From: Dimorphilus gyrociliatus
Taxonomy: Eukaryota > Annelida > Polychaeta > Dinophilidae
NCBI GenBank assembly: GCA_904063045.1
Contig: CAJFCJ010000012.1
Location: 1,054,001 to 1,118,000, forward strand
Direction: 5' to 3'
DNA: 64,000 nt
Under the pieces are notes generated by a model that did not search any database, was not told the origin of the DNA, and saw only the letters and a program-made list of their open reading frames with translations. A program made the position numbers and the translations under genes. Shown in pieces: positions 1-12,800 of this stretch; within the stretch, counting starts at the first letter, position 1; every line of letters starts with the position of its first letter.

Positions 1-302
1 ACATCCAAATAGTCATCTAGAGATGTATACAGTATATGCTGTATATATATAGTTCAAGTCTAGAATAAAAGCACTATTAAGATCTAGATATATATTTATA
101 CAGGTCGTATATATAGTATACAAAGGTAATGCTGTATATCCTACTTATAAATAGTACATAAAAATATATGTTTGTATTTTTATTTACTATACATTAATTG
201 ACATTTATGAATAAGATTCTAAGTAGTTTATAATTTACATGTCGGCTCTTATTAGCATTAGTCAAGTGCGAACCTTTTCTAATTAAATGAGAAAATTACC
301 AG

Positions 303-552
303 TAGATATTCCGTTAAGTGAACATAATTGCAGTACCCCTAGACACAAGTTGGCTGGCTCAATAGCTTGGGGTCGTGTCCGGGACGTGTTCAAGTGGTCA
401 TTTACGACATCTAGCAGTTCGGATGAGGAGGCGCCGGGTGCTATAAGCCAGGCTACTTTACATAGTACGAATTTTAGACAAAATTCTCAGGAGAGTAAAG
501 ATAGTTGTTGCAGTTTTAAAACGGACCTTTTCATCCAGCAAGAATGCGACGA
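303..552 (+). other. Probable upstream exon of the KCNQ-like gene
   Basis: An open frame of about 250 bases in AT-rich DNA that is otherwise full of stops. It follows an acceptor (ACCAG at 298-302) and can end at a donor GTAGTA (553), so that the stop TAG falls inside the intron. Its outgoing phase (two bases) matches the exon at 1642, giving ...QQECDEEQTKFK. It is Ser-rich with no recognised motif ([10 protein letters not shown]). It could instead be an alternative last exon ending at the TAG at 554-556. A second donor, GTAAAG at 495, is also possible but leaves a phase that needs a less likely acceptor. Confidence 0.45.
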
Positions 553-3500
553 GTAGTATAACTTTGAATTGTTTTTCTTTTTTATCCTCAATATTTCATT
601 TTTCTCTATCTTTTTTCCATCTCTTTATGCCGTTTCTTTATCTCTTCTTGTAGTTGATTTTCTGTTTGATCAAATGATAACAAATTTCTTTATTAATTTA
701 TTTTATTATGTATTTTTTAATTTTAATATTCATTTAACAAACTTTTAAGTTATTTCGATAATTAAAAAATCTTCCTTCGGATAAAGAGAAAGAAAAAAAA
801 ATAAGAAAGGCTACACGAGAGATATTTGCAAGTCGAAAAACTAATAGATTTTTAATAACATTTCATTACTTTCGCCTTCTAAAATATCTCAATAGTCCAA
901 CTCTTACTAACACACTCTATCTAACGAAAAAAAAAAATATGAGACAAAGAAGAAGGAAAGAAGAAGAGAAAAAGGGAAAAAATGAGGAAGAAAGCAAATA
1001 CATAAAATATGTCACTATCGGATAAACTTAAGCATTTAATAATTTTTATTTATATTATTTCCTCATATTTTGATTTTATTTACCGAAAAAGTTCATTTAA
1101 TTTTCCTATACTTTTCGAGTTATTTGATGTGAACATCATACATCCCATCACGATGCAATTTGTGATTCTACTTTAAAATCTTATTAGATTGAGGCAAACT
1201 TTTTATATGCATTGATATATTATATATATATATTCGTGTATGTATATACTACATATATGTATACTATATATTTTTATAAACACTAGTATATAGTATATAT
1301 ATATATGTATATATATATATCAAATACAAATTTACATATATGTTTTTTTTCGATACTATATATACAGCGTAAGGTACGAAGTTATATAAATGTGTAAATT
1401 TAACAGAAATTGTTAATATGTGCATTTATTAACATATTTTAATTAGCAAATTATGTAAATTATATACATCAATTTACGGATAAATTGACTAATATATATA
1501 ACCTATGCTGTATATATATGTATAAGCGTGTACATGTATACCATTAACCTAAGCAATTTGGCCTCTATCACTCGCAACACAACTGAAAAAATTAGAAAAG
1601 TTTGTGGACTTCTCTTTACATTTTCGCTTTTTTAACTTCAGAGAGCAGACCAAGTTTAAGAACAATTCTTCTTTTATGAGCCGAATGTCAATCCGGAGAA
1701 AAGATCGTTCAGCCAACACTACAAACACTCAAAATTCACCAGCCATCCATAGGCCTGTTAGGAGGACGTTATCATCTCAAAGTGATGACAAACAGGAATG
1801 TGACAGTCCTGATGCGCTTCAACGGTAAGAGATAAATTGAAAAAAAAAAGAACACAGTTATTACAGTCGAACGGTCTTATATTATAATTATAAACCGTTG
1901 TTATTCCTACTGTATTTTATAAGAGAAAATTGATAAAATAACTTTGGTATTTATAATTAAGCAGCTTATTAACAAGAAATTGGTAAGCTTAGCGCGTTGT
2001 CCTCATATTTCGTTGTAGACATTTACATATTTAACCTATTACACCTGCTTATTCTTATATATTCATTATATCTAGCTTACACATTTGGCACGTAGGTCTA
2101 TTATGAGGAAATAAACTTGTACAGAAAAGTAGCACAATGGCGCTAGCATAATCATATCACCCAATCTTATCTCTCTCCTTTTTTATATATATGTATATCT
2201 TTATATGTATATCTATATATCATTGACCTACTATTACCTCTTCCGATAGAAAGTGTGCTGTATAATAAGGGTTCTTATACCTATTCTTTTTCTTAAAAGG
2301 AGTCATCTTAGCTTATCAACCGACCAAACAACAGCGAACAATTCAGGAAAGGAAGCATCTGCCTTCACCGGATTAAATAAAAGAGAGTTTAAGGATTCTG
2401 AAGGTAGCAAGTATTTCTTATTTATTTGTTTTCTCTAAGTTCAATATAAGATTTTCCTTTGATGCTAATATTTTATTTCATAAGAAAAGTATTAGACTGC
2501 ACGTTTCTAACAAATCAATCAATACATTTCTCTTGTCACAGACGATTTAGATGAATACGTGGAAGGTGTGACGCAATTAACCGATACTCACAAACATGCG
2601 ATTCGGGCCATGCGGAAAATAAAATACTTTGTCGCTAGAAGAAAATTTAAAGAGGCTTTTCGCCCCTACGACCTCAAGGATATTATCGAGCAATATTCGG
2701 CGGGGCATATTGATATGCTAAGTAGAATTAAGAATTTACAGCTAAGGTAATAAAAAACAATAATATTATCTCTCTCGTAAAGAAAATAATGTTAAGGGTG
2801 TTTTACAAACGCCCTCTGTTGACATGCTTAAGAAAAAGGAAAATAAATTTCTAATATATTCTTTCCAGATTAGACCAGATTCTTGGTAAGGCGGGCTCAA
2901 AAAAACCAGATGTTTATGAGTCAAAAATTTGCCTAGCGGCGAGGGTTGTTAAGGTCGAGAGGCAAGTTGAAGATATTGAAACCAAGTTAGACTTATTCTT
3001 AGATATGTATAAAGAAGACCGGAAACGATTTAGTTCTCAAGGCGTTCAAATACAATCGGAAACGGAACAGGCGGAACAAGCTATTCAGCTTGATAGCAAA
3101 CATTCCCAATTACGTTCGATTCTAGTTGACAAACAACAGAGTGAACCTCCGACGCCCACAACACAAGTAGGGAAACCTATCCAAAGAAATTGGTCTGATC
3201 TAAGTTCAAGGTCTAAGAAGAAAAAGGTCACCTATCGTTGTGCTTCCGCAACCGACGTTAAAGCAGTCAGTGATCTACCGCCACCAATTCTTAAAAAAAG
3301 ACCCTCTTCTGAATCAGACAGGCCTACAGAAGATAAAATCCAGTCAAATCCAGATATACAAATATATAGGCCTGCTCCAACTCCTCCAATAAAGGAATTT
3401 ACACAGGAAACCATAGACGTACACTCATCTGTTGACTCAGAAACTGAAACGCATTCGGCTACCAGCGTTCTCTCTTCAGGCGACTCATTGACTCATCAAT

Positions 3501-3682
3501 ATGGCTCAATGAGAAAGGAGGATAGTGACGATGAAATTTGGAATGATAAAAAATCTGAGGCTGTTGCCTCATGTAACAGTACGGAAATGGAAATGATGAG
3601 TGATGACGGTGAAGATTCATGCTTATTGTCACCAACGGAAATGACTTCCAAAGAGATACCAAAGAAACTAAATCAGTACTAA
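303..3682 (+). CDS. KCNQ: KCNQ2-5-like voltage-gated potassium channel, C-terminal part (5' end outside window)
   Basis: Cytoplasmic tail of a Kv7/KCNQ channel subunit, the tetrameric channel behind M-type current. Exons read: 303-552 (tentative), 1642-1824, 2300-2403, 2542-2746 and 2869-3682 (stop TAA); phases close at each junction. Exon 2542-2746 carries helix C, with the hallmark [16 protein letters not shown] followed by [18 protein letters not shown]. Exon 2869-3682 begins with the rest of that helix (LDQILGK) and then helix D, the tetramerisation coiled coil ([20 protein letters not shown]). A Ser/Pro/Glu-rich tail of about 225 residues follows and looks unstructured. Exon 1642-1824 ([20 protein letters not shown]) fits the basic linker between helices B and C. 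The membrane domain and helices A and B must lie upstream. Introns of about 1.1 kb and 475 bp hold only AT-rich sequence. A possible poly(A) signal AATAAA lies at 3720-3725, 38 bases past the stop. The family call is firm for the last three exons. Confidence 0.85.
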
Positions 3683-5403
3683 ACTCCATAACAGATAATA
3701 ATAGAAAATTACCAATTTAAATAAAAGCACGTACACAAAAACTGATTTAATTGCTCATTTTCTAACATTTACAAAAACTTTTCACAAAAGAAATAAACAA
3801 AAAATATGAAAATAAACAAACAAACCAGACTAAACTGGATGGCTTAGCAAAAAAAAAAAGAAAAACCTGGAAAATAAAAGTTTGATGGATGAAGATTAAA
3901 AAAAAAAAGAAACAGAAGATGTGTATAGAAGTGCAAGGATATCTATATATATATATAGAATATTTTTAGAAGAAGGCAACTACGACTAAACTCTCTGGCA
4001 TAAAAAAAAATGTTTACAAAAATAATATGAGCAAGCCAAAGGAAGAAAATAAACAAATATGAAATATGAAAGTCATTCCACTACGAAATAATAATAATAA
4101 TAAATTAAAAGGAGCTTTCTTTTCGTATTGAAGATATTGTAATAATTGAATATTTAAAAAAAGACATGTTTTTGTATGATATTCCGTTAATCTGATAGAT
4201 GAACGTTTTTTCTACGGATATGATAATCGTGATGATTCTTGCTTAATTTCCCTATTATTTTGTTTTCTCTTTACGTATAGTTCTACAGTTGGAGTTTATT
4301 TATTTTCGTAAAGAGCACTAAATTAGGAAGGAGGGAAGAGAGAGATAGAGATAGAGAGGATGAAAAGATGGGAGAAAACAATTGATGACATAAGAGAAGC
4401 TTCTGATACATATAGAGATGTATAAAGGGGAAAATTTTTGAAGAATATATAGAAAATTTTACGAGGCCTCACTAAGTGAATCGATGGGTAGAGACAAATT
4501 GTCCGACTGCTCTGTGTCCCTTTTACAAAATTTTATAGGCGAACTATCGAATTAAAGAAAAATCGTTGGTAATAATGTTTTCCCTCATCAAATTTCTTTA
4601 ATTCTTTCGTACCTCTCTCTAAAAACTCCTCTATCCTTTTTATTTGTCGTATATTCGCAATCCTATCAATCCGTTAATCTTAGCGAATTGTCATCTATGA
4701 TTTTATTGAATCTATTAAAAATATTTGCATGTGTTTTCTTAGATTATACTTATTTTAAGTCTATTGTTTTTTTTTAAAGAGGAGCGTCAAAAAACTGCAG
4801 GTGCAATTTTGCTTTCTTTCCATTTAAAAATTATAGTTTTGATGAAATTACTAATAAAATAAATACTTTATTTAATTAATTATAAAAAAGATTATTATTT
4901 GTATAGTATTATATTTTAAAAATAGTTTATTTTCCTTTTTTAAGTAGCAGTTAAAAACGAATTTTATATTAGAATTTTTCAGAGAAACAAAATCTACTAA
5001 CTTGATAGAAAAAAAAAGTATGAAACACTAAATTTCCAAAAATAATGTAAAAACAAAACAAACTATTGTAGTTTTTTATATTTTTTGCCCTTTGTTTTCC
5101 CCGTAACCGTAAATCACTTTGCTATAAAATATACAATTATTGCTTTGGAAATATATAAAGACGATAAAATAATTTGGACAAAATTCTTCATTTTTGTGTT
5201 TTTTTTTTCTTTTTAAATATACAAAAAAGCACATTTCTTGAATAATTAAACAATTAATTTAATGTAAAAAAAGAGAATATTCCGAATAAAACATTTTAAT
5301 GTTAAATTTTTGTTTTAAAAAAAAAATAATTGCATTCCTCCGATATATTTTTCTTTCTTTCTTCCTTCTTTCTTTTTTTATGTTTGCTGTTCGAAAATTT
5401 ACG
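3683..5403. other. Intergenic, between two convergent genes
   Basis: AT-rich sequence with many A-tracts and several AATAAA-type hexamers. It should contain the 3' UTRs of the KCNQ-like gene (+) and of the giant IgGFc-binding-type gene (-). No coding signal was seen. Confidence 0.6.
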
Positions 5404-6809
5404 TTATTCGTTAATAAAATTTATGGTTTGTACGTTTAAATTATCTATTTTTCTTACCACGTCCGTACAATATCCAGCAGGAAAGCCGAAAGAACATCTA
5501 TTTGAACTAAGATCATTATTACCGTAAACGATGGCACCGAATTTTACGCCGTCTTCAATGTGTTTAAGCGAATATTGACGAACAACTTCGATTGGTATCT
5601 TAAAAACCATTTAACAGTTAAAATCTATTAGATTTATTGCATTAAAGTACTTACAAAAGCTCCAACATACGGCCGGCCGCTAAGTTTTGTCCATGTTACT
5701 TGATTGGGTATTAGGCCGTTGTTAATTCTTAAGCCGCTCTGCTTTCCGTCCTCAATTGTCACTATAACATATCCTTTGAAATCTTTGTCAGCATCAAGTA
5801 GATTGCCAACAGTTGTCATAAAAGCATACGACGTTAGCCATAATTCTGCGGGTGATAGAATAATCATTGTAGGACTGCCGTTATCTGCCGAATTAATTCT
5901 TCCTTGAGACATTTGAACAACAAGAATTGGCTTGTTGCTGTACATAAACGCCCAAGTTGAATAAGACGTTGTAATGGTACGGCTCTCGCCGCCTCTAAGA
6001 GAGAAAGGAGTCTGCCCATCAACAGATACAATTGTATCGTCATCTCGGGCTATGACTTTATATTTGTTGTTATAGCTTACAGCTCTCTCGGGTAACGGAT
6101 TCAGGACAAATGTCATGCCCCATAATGAAGTCGGAGGAATGCTTTCAATCATATGATCCGCATTGCCGACTGATCCAAAAATTGTATATGTATTACCCGA
6201 AAATACGCTTACTGGATTATTAGTTTGTATTCTTGTTCCCGTTAAATCTCCGCTGGACGATAAGTATAGAATATTATCTCCTATCACGTTCTGCGTCAAG
6301 GTTTCTCCGACTTGATAAGTTCTACCTCCAAATGTCACCGGTGCCCTCAGGAGTATACTAACTGTTGTTGAACTTTTAGCAACAACTGCAAGGAAGGCAG
6401 TACCAGAATTAGGGATCTCAGTTACTACTCTAAAATCTCTGCCATTAACAGTTGTTGGAAGGGACATATAACCTCCACAAGAATCTTGCGCCTGATTTAC
6501 AGCGAAAACCGCAACATCCGATACTGAACTAATCTTATAGACTTTTGGACCAACATAGGAATTTTCCATTTTACTGCTCTGGAATATTGCAACAGGAGAA
6601 TATCTAGTTCTAAATGGTCTATTGTAAACTCTGACAAATGCGCTCGAAAACTCTCCGATAAGGAATGTGACACGTTCAGATGTAGAGCTTTCTGGTAGTA
6701 CTGTATAAATTAAACTGGCATAATTCGGGGTTCTTCTATCTGGCGTATCAGATACTACGGAAATTGCATAAAACTCTCTTCCCAAGTTAGTGCTTCCTGA
6801 TTTGCAGCT
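5404..6809 (-). other. IgGFc-binding-type module 9 (C-terminal)
   Basis: Second half of exon 5655-8128 plus the last exon 5404-5598. It starts [18 protein letters not shown], has the middle box [18 protein letters not shown] and PVSVFSGN, and ends [11 protein letters not shown] tail of about 20 residues and a TAA stop follow. No other domain comes after it. Confidence 0.8.
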
Positions 6810-9800
6810 TCCAACAACAGGAACTGGTGGCCTAGTAGGCGGTGGTGTGGGTGCAGGTGTTGGAGCAATCGTTGTAGGTGGTGTATAGATGGAATTCAAG
6901 CATTGTCCACCCGAGTAAAATATCGAACAAGTATCTCCTGAATTTTCCATGCTGATGGATACGAAGACTGGTTCAGTGCTTTGAATAATATGCCTTCCAG
7001 GAGTGATTGGGCTATTAATCCAGAAGTGAAGAGTGGTTTGGGGTGTTACTTGCTGATTACCATTGTAGGATAAATCTAAAGATCTTCCGTCGAGATAAAC
7101 CTGTCGGCCCTTTGATGTAATTTTCAATACAAACGTTAAAGGATCATATTCAGGTGGGATAACAAAAGTATGTTGATAATTCCATTGCGAAACAGGTGGA
7201 ATAATCGCCAAGGCAGTTGCCAAGGATGAAAATTGTGGCCTTATTTCTAGAGCAATCTGAATATTCTGATTACTTGTAATGTAATTTCCCTTCTCAGTTG
7301 AACTACTATCCAACTGAACGGTCTTTTCGTCATGCGGTCCAGCAATATTAAGAACTGATTTTCCGGATATTCTAACTTGAGCAGGTTCGATAGAAATTAT
7401 TCTTATAGTAGCTGATTGAGCATTGTTGGGGAGATATACCCAAAATTCCTTACCCCAAGTATCAACTGGATACAATTGCTCGCTTAATGAATCTATAATG
7501 GGATTGGCAGAATTTGTTCCTTTGTTTCCGGAGAAAACAGCAATGTCTTTATTTCCAACTATTCTTACTCCAGAAAGACTTGTTCCAGCTCCAACTATGG
7601 AAGCAGTTTGATATTGTAACAAATCTATTGTAAATGACTGTGTGTAAGTAGCACCCGAGTAAAATACTCTAACACCGGATGAGCTCGGAACAGTAACGGT
7701 TACTACAGTTGAGTCACTTGAGGTAGCCAAAATTGTAGCTTGAGCTGAAGTTGATCCAGATAATATGTAATAATCTCTACCAAGATATGCTGATGGTATA
7801 TTTGTGAAAGCCGAACATCCTCTAGAGTCCTTGTTCTCAGTAAGAACAGTTATTGGGGATGAACTTGAAACAATATCTAATCCTTTATTTTCAATGCTCG
7901 ATCCACTAATATGAGCGTCTATACTTGCCAAATCGAACCTGAATGAGCTTCCTACTTCAATGATTTGATTAATGTCTGTATTGGGTATTCTAGGGGCTCG
8001 AACTGTTACAGTTGTTCTAAAATTTCCTGCGTTAGCAACATGTAAATATCTTCTTCGTCCACTATTATCGCTTTGCATATACACTGTAGCAAATCTCAAA
8101 CCTCTATTCTCTCTCGGACAAGGTGGAGCTAGATTTTAAAGAAATATCATGTAGTATATGCTTAACTCATTAAAAATTTGCATACGGAATGGAGGAAGAG
8201 TTGGAGCAGGTGTAGGAGATGGTGTCGGTGGTGGTGTAGGTTGAGGTGTTGTGATTGCATTCATCTGTAAGTGCATAATAATATAATTATATCATTTTAA
8301 AATATAATTGAAATAACATACAATTCTCATGCAGTGACTCGTAGCCCTTAAGAAGGAACAAACATTGTCGTCATGCTCTATATAAGCTATTATGAGTCTA
8401 TTAAGATCGCCATTGTACAAACGATGAACTCCTGAATTTATCTGATTGGTTACAGCCCATGACCAGCTACTATCCCATTGTACTTGCTGCCAATTTAAGT
8501 TTAATCTTAATCCATCCATTACAACTGAATCTCTAGCAACAGTTTGAACAAATATACGAAGGATTGTTCGCCCTGTTGTTGGTATGTTAAAGATATGTAG
8601 TGCTTTGGCTTGTTCGATGGGTATAAGTGTTTGTAGAGATTTAGCAATAGAATTAGTTGAATCCAAGTTTATATAGTTAACTAATCCAATTGGGTTTGTT
8701 GCCCTAATTTTCGAAACTTGTGTGTCTGCTTGATTAAATGCCAAATAAGGCATAGTGTTAATATTTCGACTTGAACCGTCTATTACAATGCTATCAGGAA
8801 GGGTATCAGTCAATAAACTATAAGATCCCCAAGCAAGGTACTCTGTGGCCGCTCTATCGAAAGGCAAAACTTGATCCAAAAAGTTTGCAGTAAAGACCCA
8901 AACGGCAACAATGTTCGTTGATGATATTGTTACACCGGCTAGAGTTTGAGCGCCATTTGTATTTTGCAATCTTATTGCTTCATAAGATCCCAAATTAATA
9001 GTGAAGCTTTGTCCAGCGCTTGCTCTTCCAAGGGGATGGGCTATTGAAACAGAGCCGAGAGTTGAAGGTATAGTTACAGTTACTGTAACTGGATTTGCGC
9101 TATTTCCAATAATGACTTCATTCCTTCTTGTAGAGATTATTTTATAGTATGAGCCAAGCATATTTGTAGGGTATAAAAGCGAACTTCCACAGCTTTGGGT
9201 ACTGGAAGTATAACATCTTGTATCCATAGTCAAATCTGTTGTGGATGAAAAACTGTAAACTGCTCTCTGTACAATTCCAGAAGTTTGTAGCTGAAAGAGA
9301 AAAATAGATTAAATAGTAAAAAGAACATTTTAGTTCGAGCAGTTTTTTCAAGCTACCTGAGTGTTAGGTGTATATTCCTGATTTGTTAAAACCGATGTTG
9401 AGAGGAAAGAGCTAGCTCCTGTCGAGGGGTGTCTAATTGTTACAGAACCGCCAGAGCCAATTGATATCATATTCGCCCGACAATTTGTAAAAGGAAAAAC
9501 GGCGATGAAAAGTCTACCGATAGTACTTCCAGAGCAATCAGCTGCAATTTTAAAGAGTTTATAAACTATGCAAATGAGTTATCTTTATCTAGGACAAAAA
9601 CACAAACGGGTATTGGGAAAAGGTGTAGGAACGGGGGTGGGTGGTCGAGCGGTTGAAGGTGGTAAAGTAGGTATTATGGGTTGCTAGAATTTAATAGAAA
9701 TATAAAATAATACAGTATGTGTTTTGGATACAAGCATACACGTTTACCTTTTTGTAACAGAATCCTACAGGTCTCATTGATGCACAATCATTTGTTACTG

Positions 9801-12800
9801 TATTAAAATAAACTACCAACAACTCGTTGGCGACTGAGTGATACACTTGATGGACTCCAGCATCATTGAATTGAACAATTGCTACAGACCAGTCAAGTTT
9901 ATCCGGTAATTGTCTCCATTGTGCTTGAACTCTTTTTCCATCGACAATTACATTTCCTCTCTGAGACGTTCCAGCATAAATAAGGAAGTATTTAGAACTA
10001 CTACCGACTGTATCTATGATGTAATACGATTTGGCTTGAACAATTGGGATACCAGGAGAAATAGCTAAACTGCCCGAGAGAGTTTCTCCAGCAGTTCCAA
10101 CAATTATTGGAAGATTACTTGAAACATAGGTTTCCACAGTAACTTCGTTTGGTTGGAATTCTCTAAACTGCCCGGGTTGTAAATTGTAAGTGTTGGCTCC
10201 TACTCGAACAACTGTGTTCGGATAATGGGCTACAATCTTTGCGGGGAAGAGAACATATTCCTTTTCGAAAAAATCCACAGAAGGAATTTGAGCAATGTAA
10301 GTGGAATGAGTAACCCATACAGCCAACGAAGTATCTGATCTAATTAATAGTCCAGAGAAATCTCCATCATTGTTAATTCCAGTATCCAATGAAATTGTAG
10401 CATATTGGCTAAGTACTACTGTGAAAGTTTGTCCAGCGTTAGCCACGCCACCGGGATATATGATTTTAGCATTTGTTAGTGTCGATGGAACTGATATAGA
10501 AATAAGCGCATTTTGGCTGGCTGCTATCAAAACTCGAGAATTTTCTGCAGCTACTATTCTGTAAACTGTTCCTAAGGATACTCTGGGAATGATTAGAGCA
10601 GATGCACATGATATTGTTCCTTGAACAGTCTGTCTAATAGCAACTGTAATTGGATTATTTGATGTTATTAGGAGAACTGCGCTTTGTTTAACTGTTCCGA
10701 TTTCAGTTTGCTAAAAAGTTTAAAAAGTCTCTCTTTATAAATTCATATTTACAAAACAGATTTCTTACTGTATAAATATTCTTATTAGCTGAGTAAACTC
10801 TTGAGGTAGAAGGTGGTAGTGAGAAAGTTGAACTTGAACTAGATGGAGTTCTGAAAGCTACTTGAGTTTGTGATATTGCTGTAACTACAATTTCATAATT
10901 ATCAGCTGGTAGAGCTACCATAAATTCGGTTCCATATGAAGACGCTTGACAATTGTCTATAAATGATATATTTTTAGAAATGAGATGCTAAGTAAAATTA
11001 CCACCCAATAAAAATATCAAATTAGATAAAAAAGGATCAATCGGTACCTGTTGCTGGGGGAATTGTTGGGTCTGGTGTTGGAGTTGGAGTTGGTGGTGGG
11101 GTTGGTGGTGGAGTTGGTGGTGGAGTTGGAGCAGGAGTTGTTACGATTTCTTGCTGTTAAATATTTAAAAAGATGTTTATTCTATATCAACAGCAATGAT
11201 AAACTCTTGTTTACCTGATTCATACAATAGCCTACAGGTCTAGATGAACTGCAAACAGTTGTCTTTTGTGTATCCAGATAAGCTATAAAAGTTTTATCAA
11301 GTGTTGCATGATACAATTCGTGAACTCCTCCTCTAGGAATAGTTAATGTTGCTATAGACCAGCTAGGTTTACCATCAATAGGTGCCCAATCTAATTCTAC
11401 CCGTCTTCCATCTAGGACAATATTTCTAGTCTCTGCGGTTTCAGCATACATTGTTATGAAGGAGCTGCCCTCCTGAGCTACATCAAAGACATATGATGAT
11501 TTAGCTTGAATCAAAGGTATAGAAGCTCTAACTGATCTGCTGGTTGGATTCTGTAAAACTTTTGTAACGCCCACTGCAATTGGATAATTGCTGGATATTC
11601 TTTTGAAATTTTCAGTCTGAATATCTAATATATCTCCTGGACCTAGAGCAGGATATGTTCTTAGATTTGTTGAAACAACTGTATCAGGGTAGTGAGCAAC
11701 TACTCTAACCCTCTGAGCAAGATATTCAGTGCCTAATCGGTCAACAGGGATAACATGACCCAAGTAGGTATTATCAACTAACCATACAGAAAAGGGCGAA
11801 TCAGCTGTTAAAAGTAAGCCAGAGGGATCGGCAACACGACCTGTGCAGAATAGTCTATAAACTTGACCAGGATTTAGTGTTACAACAACTCTGTTTTGGA
11901 TTCTGGTTCCTGGACTTGGAATAATACAATTCTGAATCATTCCTGTCGGAAGATTGGCAGTGATTAGCACAGCGGTATTTGAAATTCCTGTAAGAATAAG
12001 CTGTCCAGAAACGGGAGCGACTATTCTATACGTATTAGATAAATAGTTGGCAGGTATGACAGTTGTCGATGAACATAAATTAGGGGCAGATGTATCTCTA
12101 AGCGCAACGGTTATTAATTGATTTGATGAAATTGTTAAAGTTGCATCCGATTTTGAATTTTGACCTTGAGGTAGCTAATTTCATAATTATAATAATATTA
12201 GAACATTATGTTTTAGAAAGTTTACAGTTAACGAACCGTGTAAGAACTTCTTTGATTGTTAAAAACATAAGTTTCTAAACTCCCAACTCTAACTGTCGTT
12301 CGAGAAATTATGTTTGATGAGAAAGAAACGTCAGCAGCATTATTTCCAGTTGTAACAATTATTTCATAAGACTCTGATGGTAAGACGACTACAAAACGCT
12401 GTCCGTAGTTTGATTGAGCACATTCGACTAAATTGAAATTGAAGTATTTATTAATTATAAGAAAGAAAGTTTCGGAAAAATGAAATTTCCTTCTTTAATA
12501 TCAACTACTTACTTGTTCCGGGTTTAGGGACATTCACTTGTGGAGTTGTTGCTTTAAATTTTAAATAAACATAGTTTTAGTATTTTCTCTTTTAAAATGT
12601 TAAAAATTAAAATAATTACGTATTTTAGGCGTCGTTATAGTTGGTTGCTGGTTGATGTTAGCACATGATCCTGCAGCCCAAGCTGTTGCGCAGCTTCTTT
12701 CACTAGCCGAATATACGTACGCAACAAATAAGGCTTGACCATCAGCACTGTATATTCTATGGATTCCCTCATTTACCTCTTCATATCGGTATACAAAATC

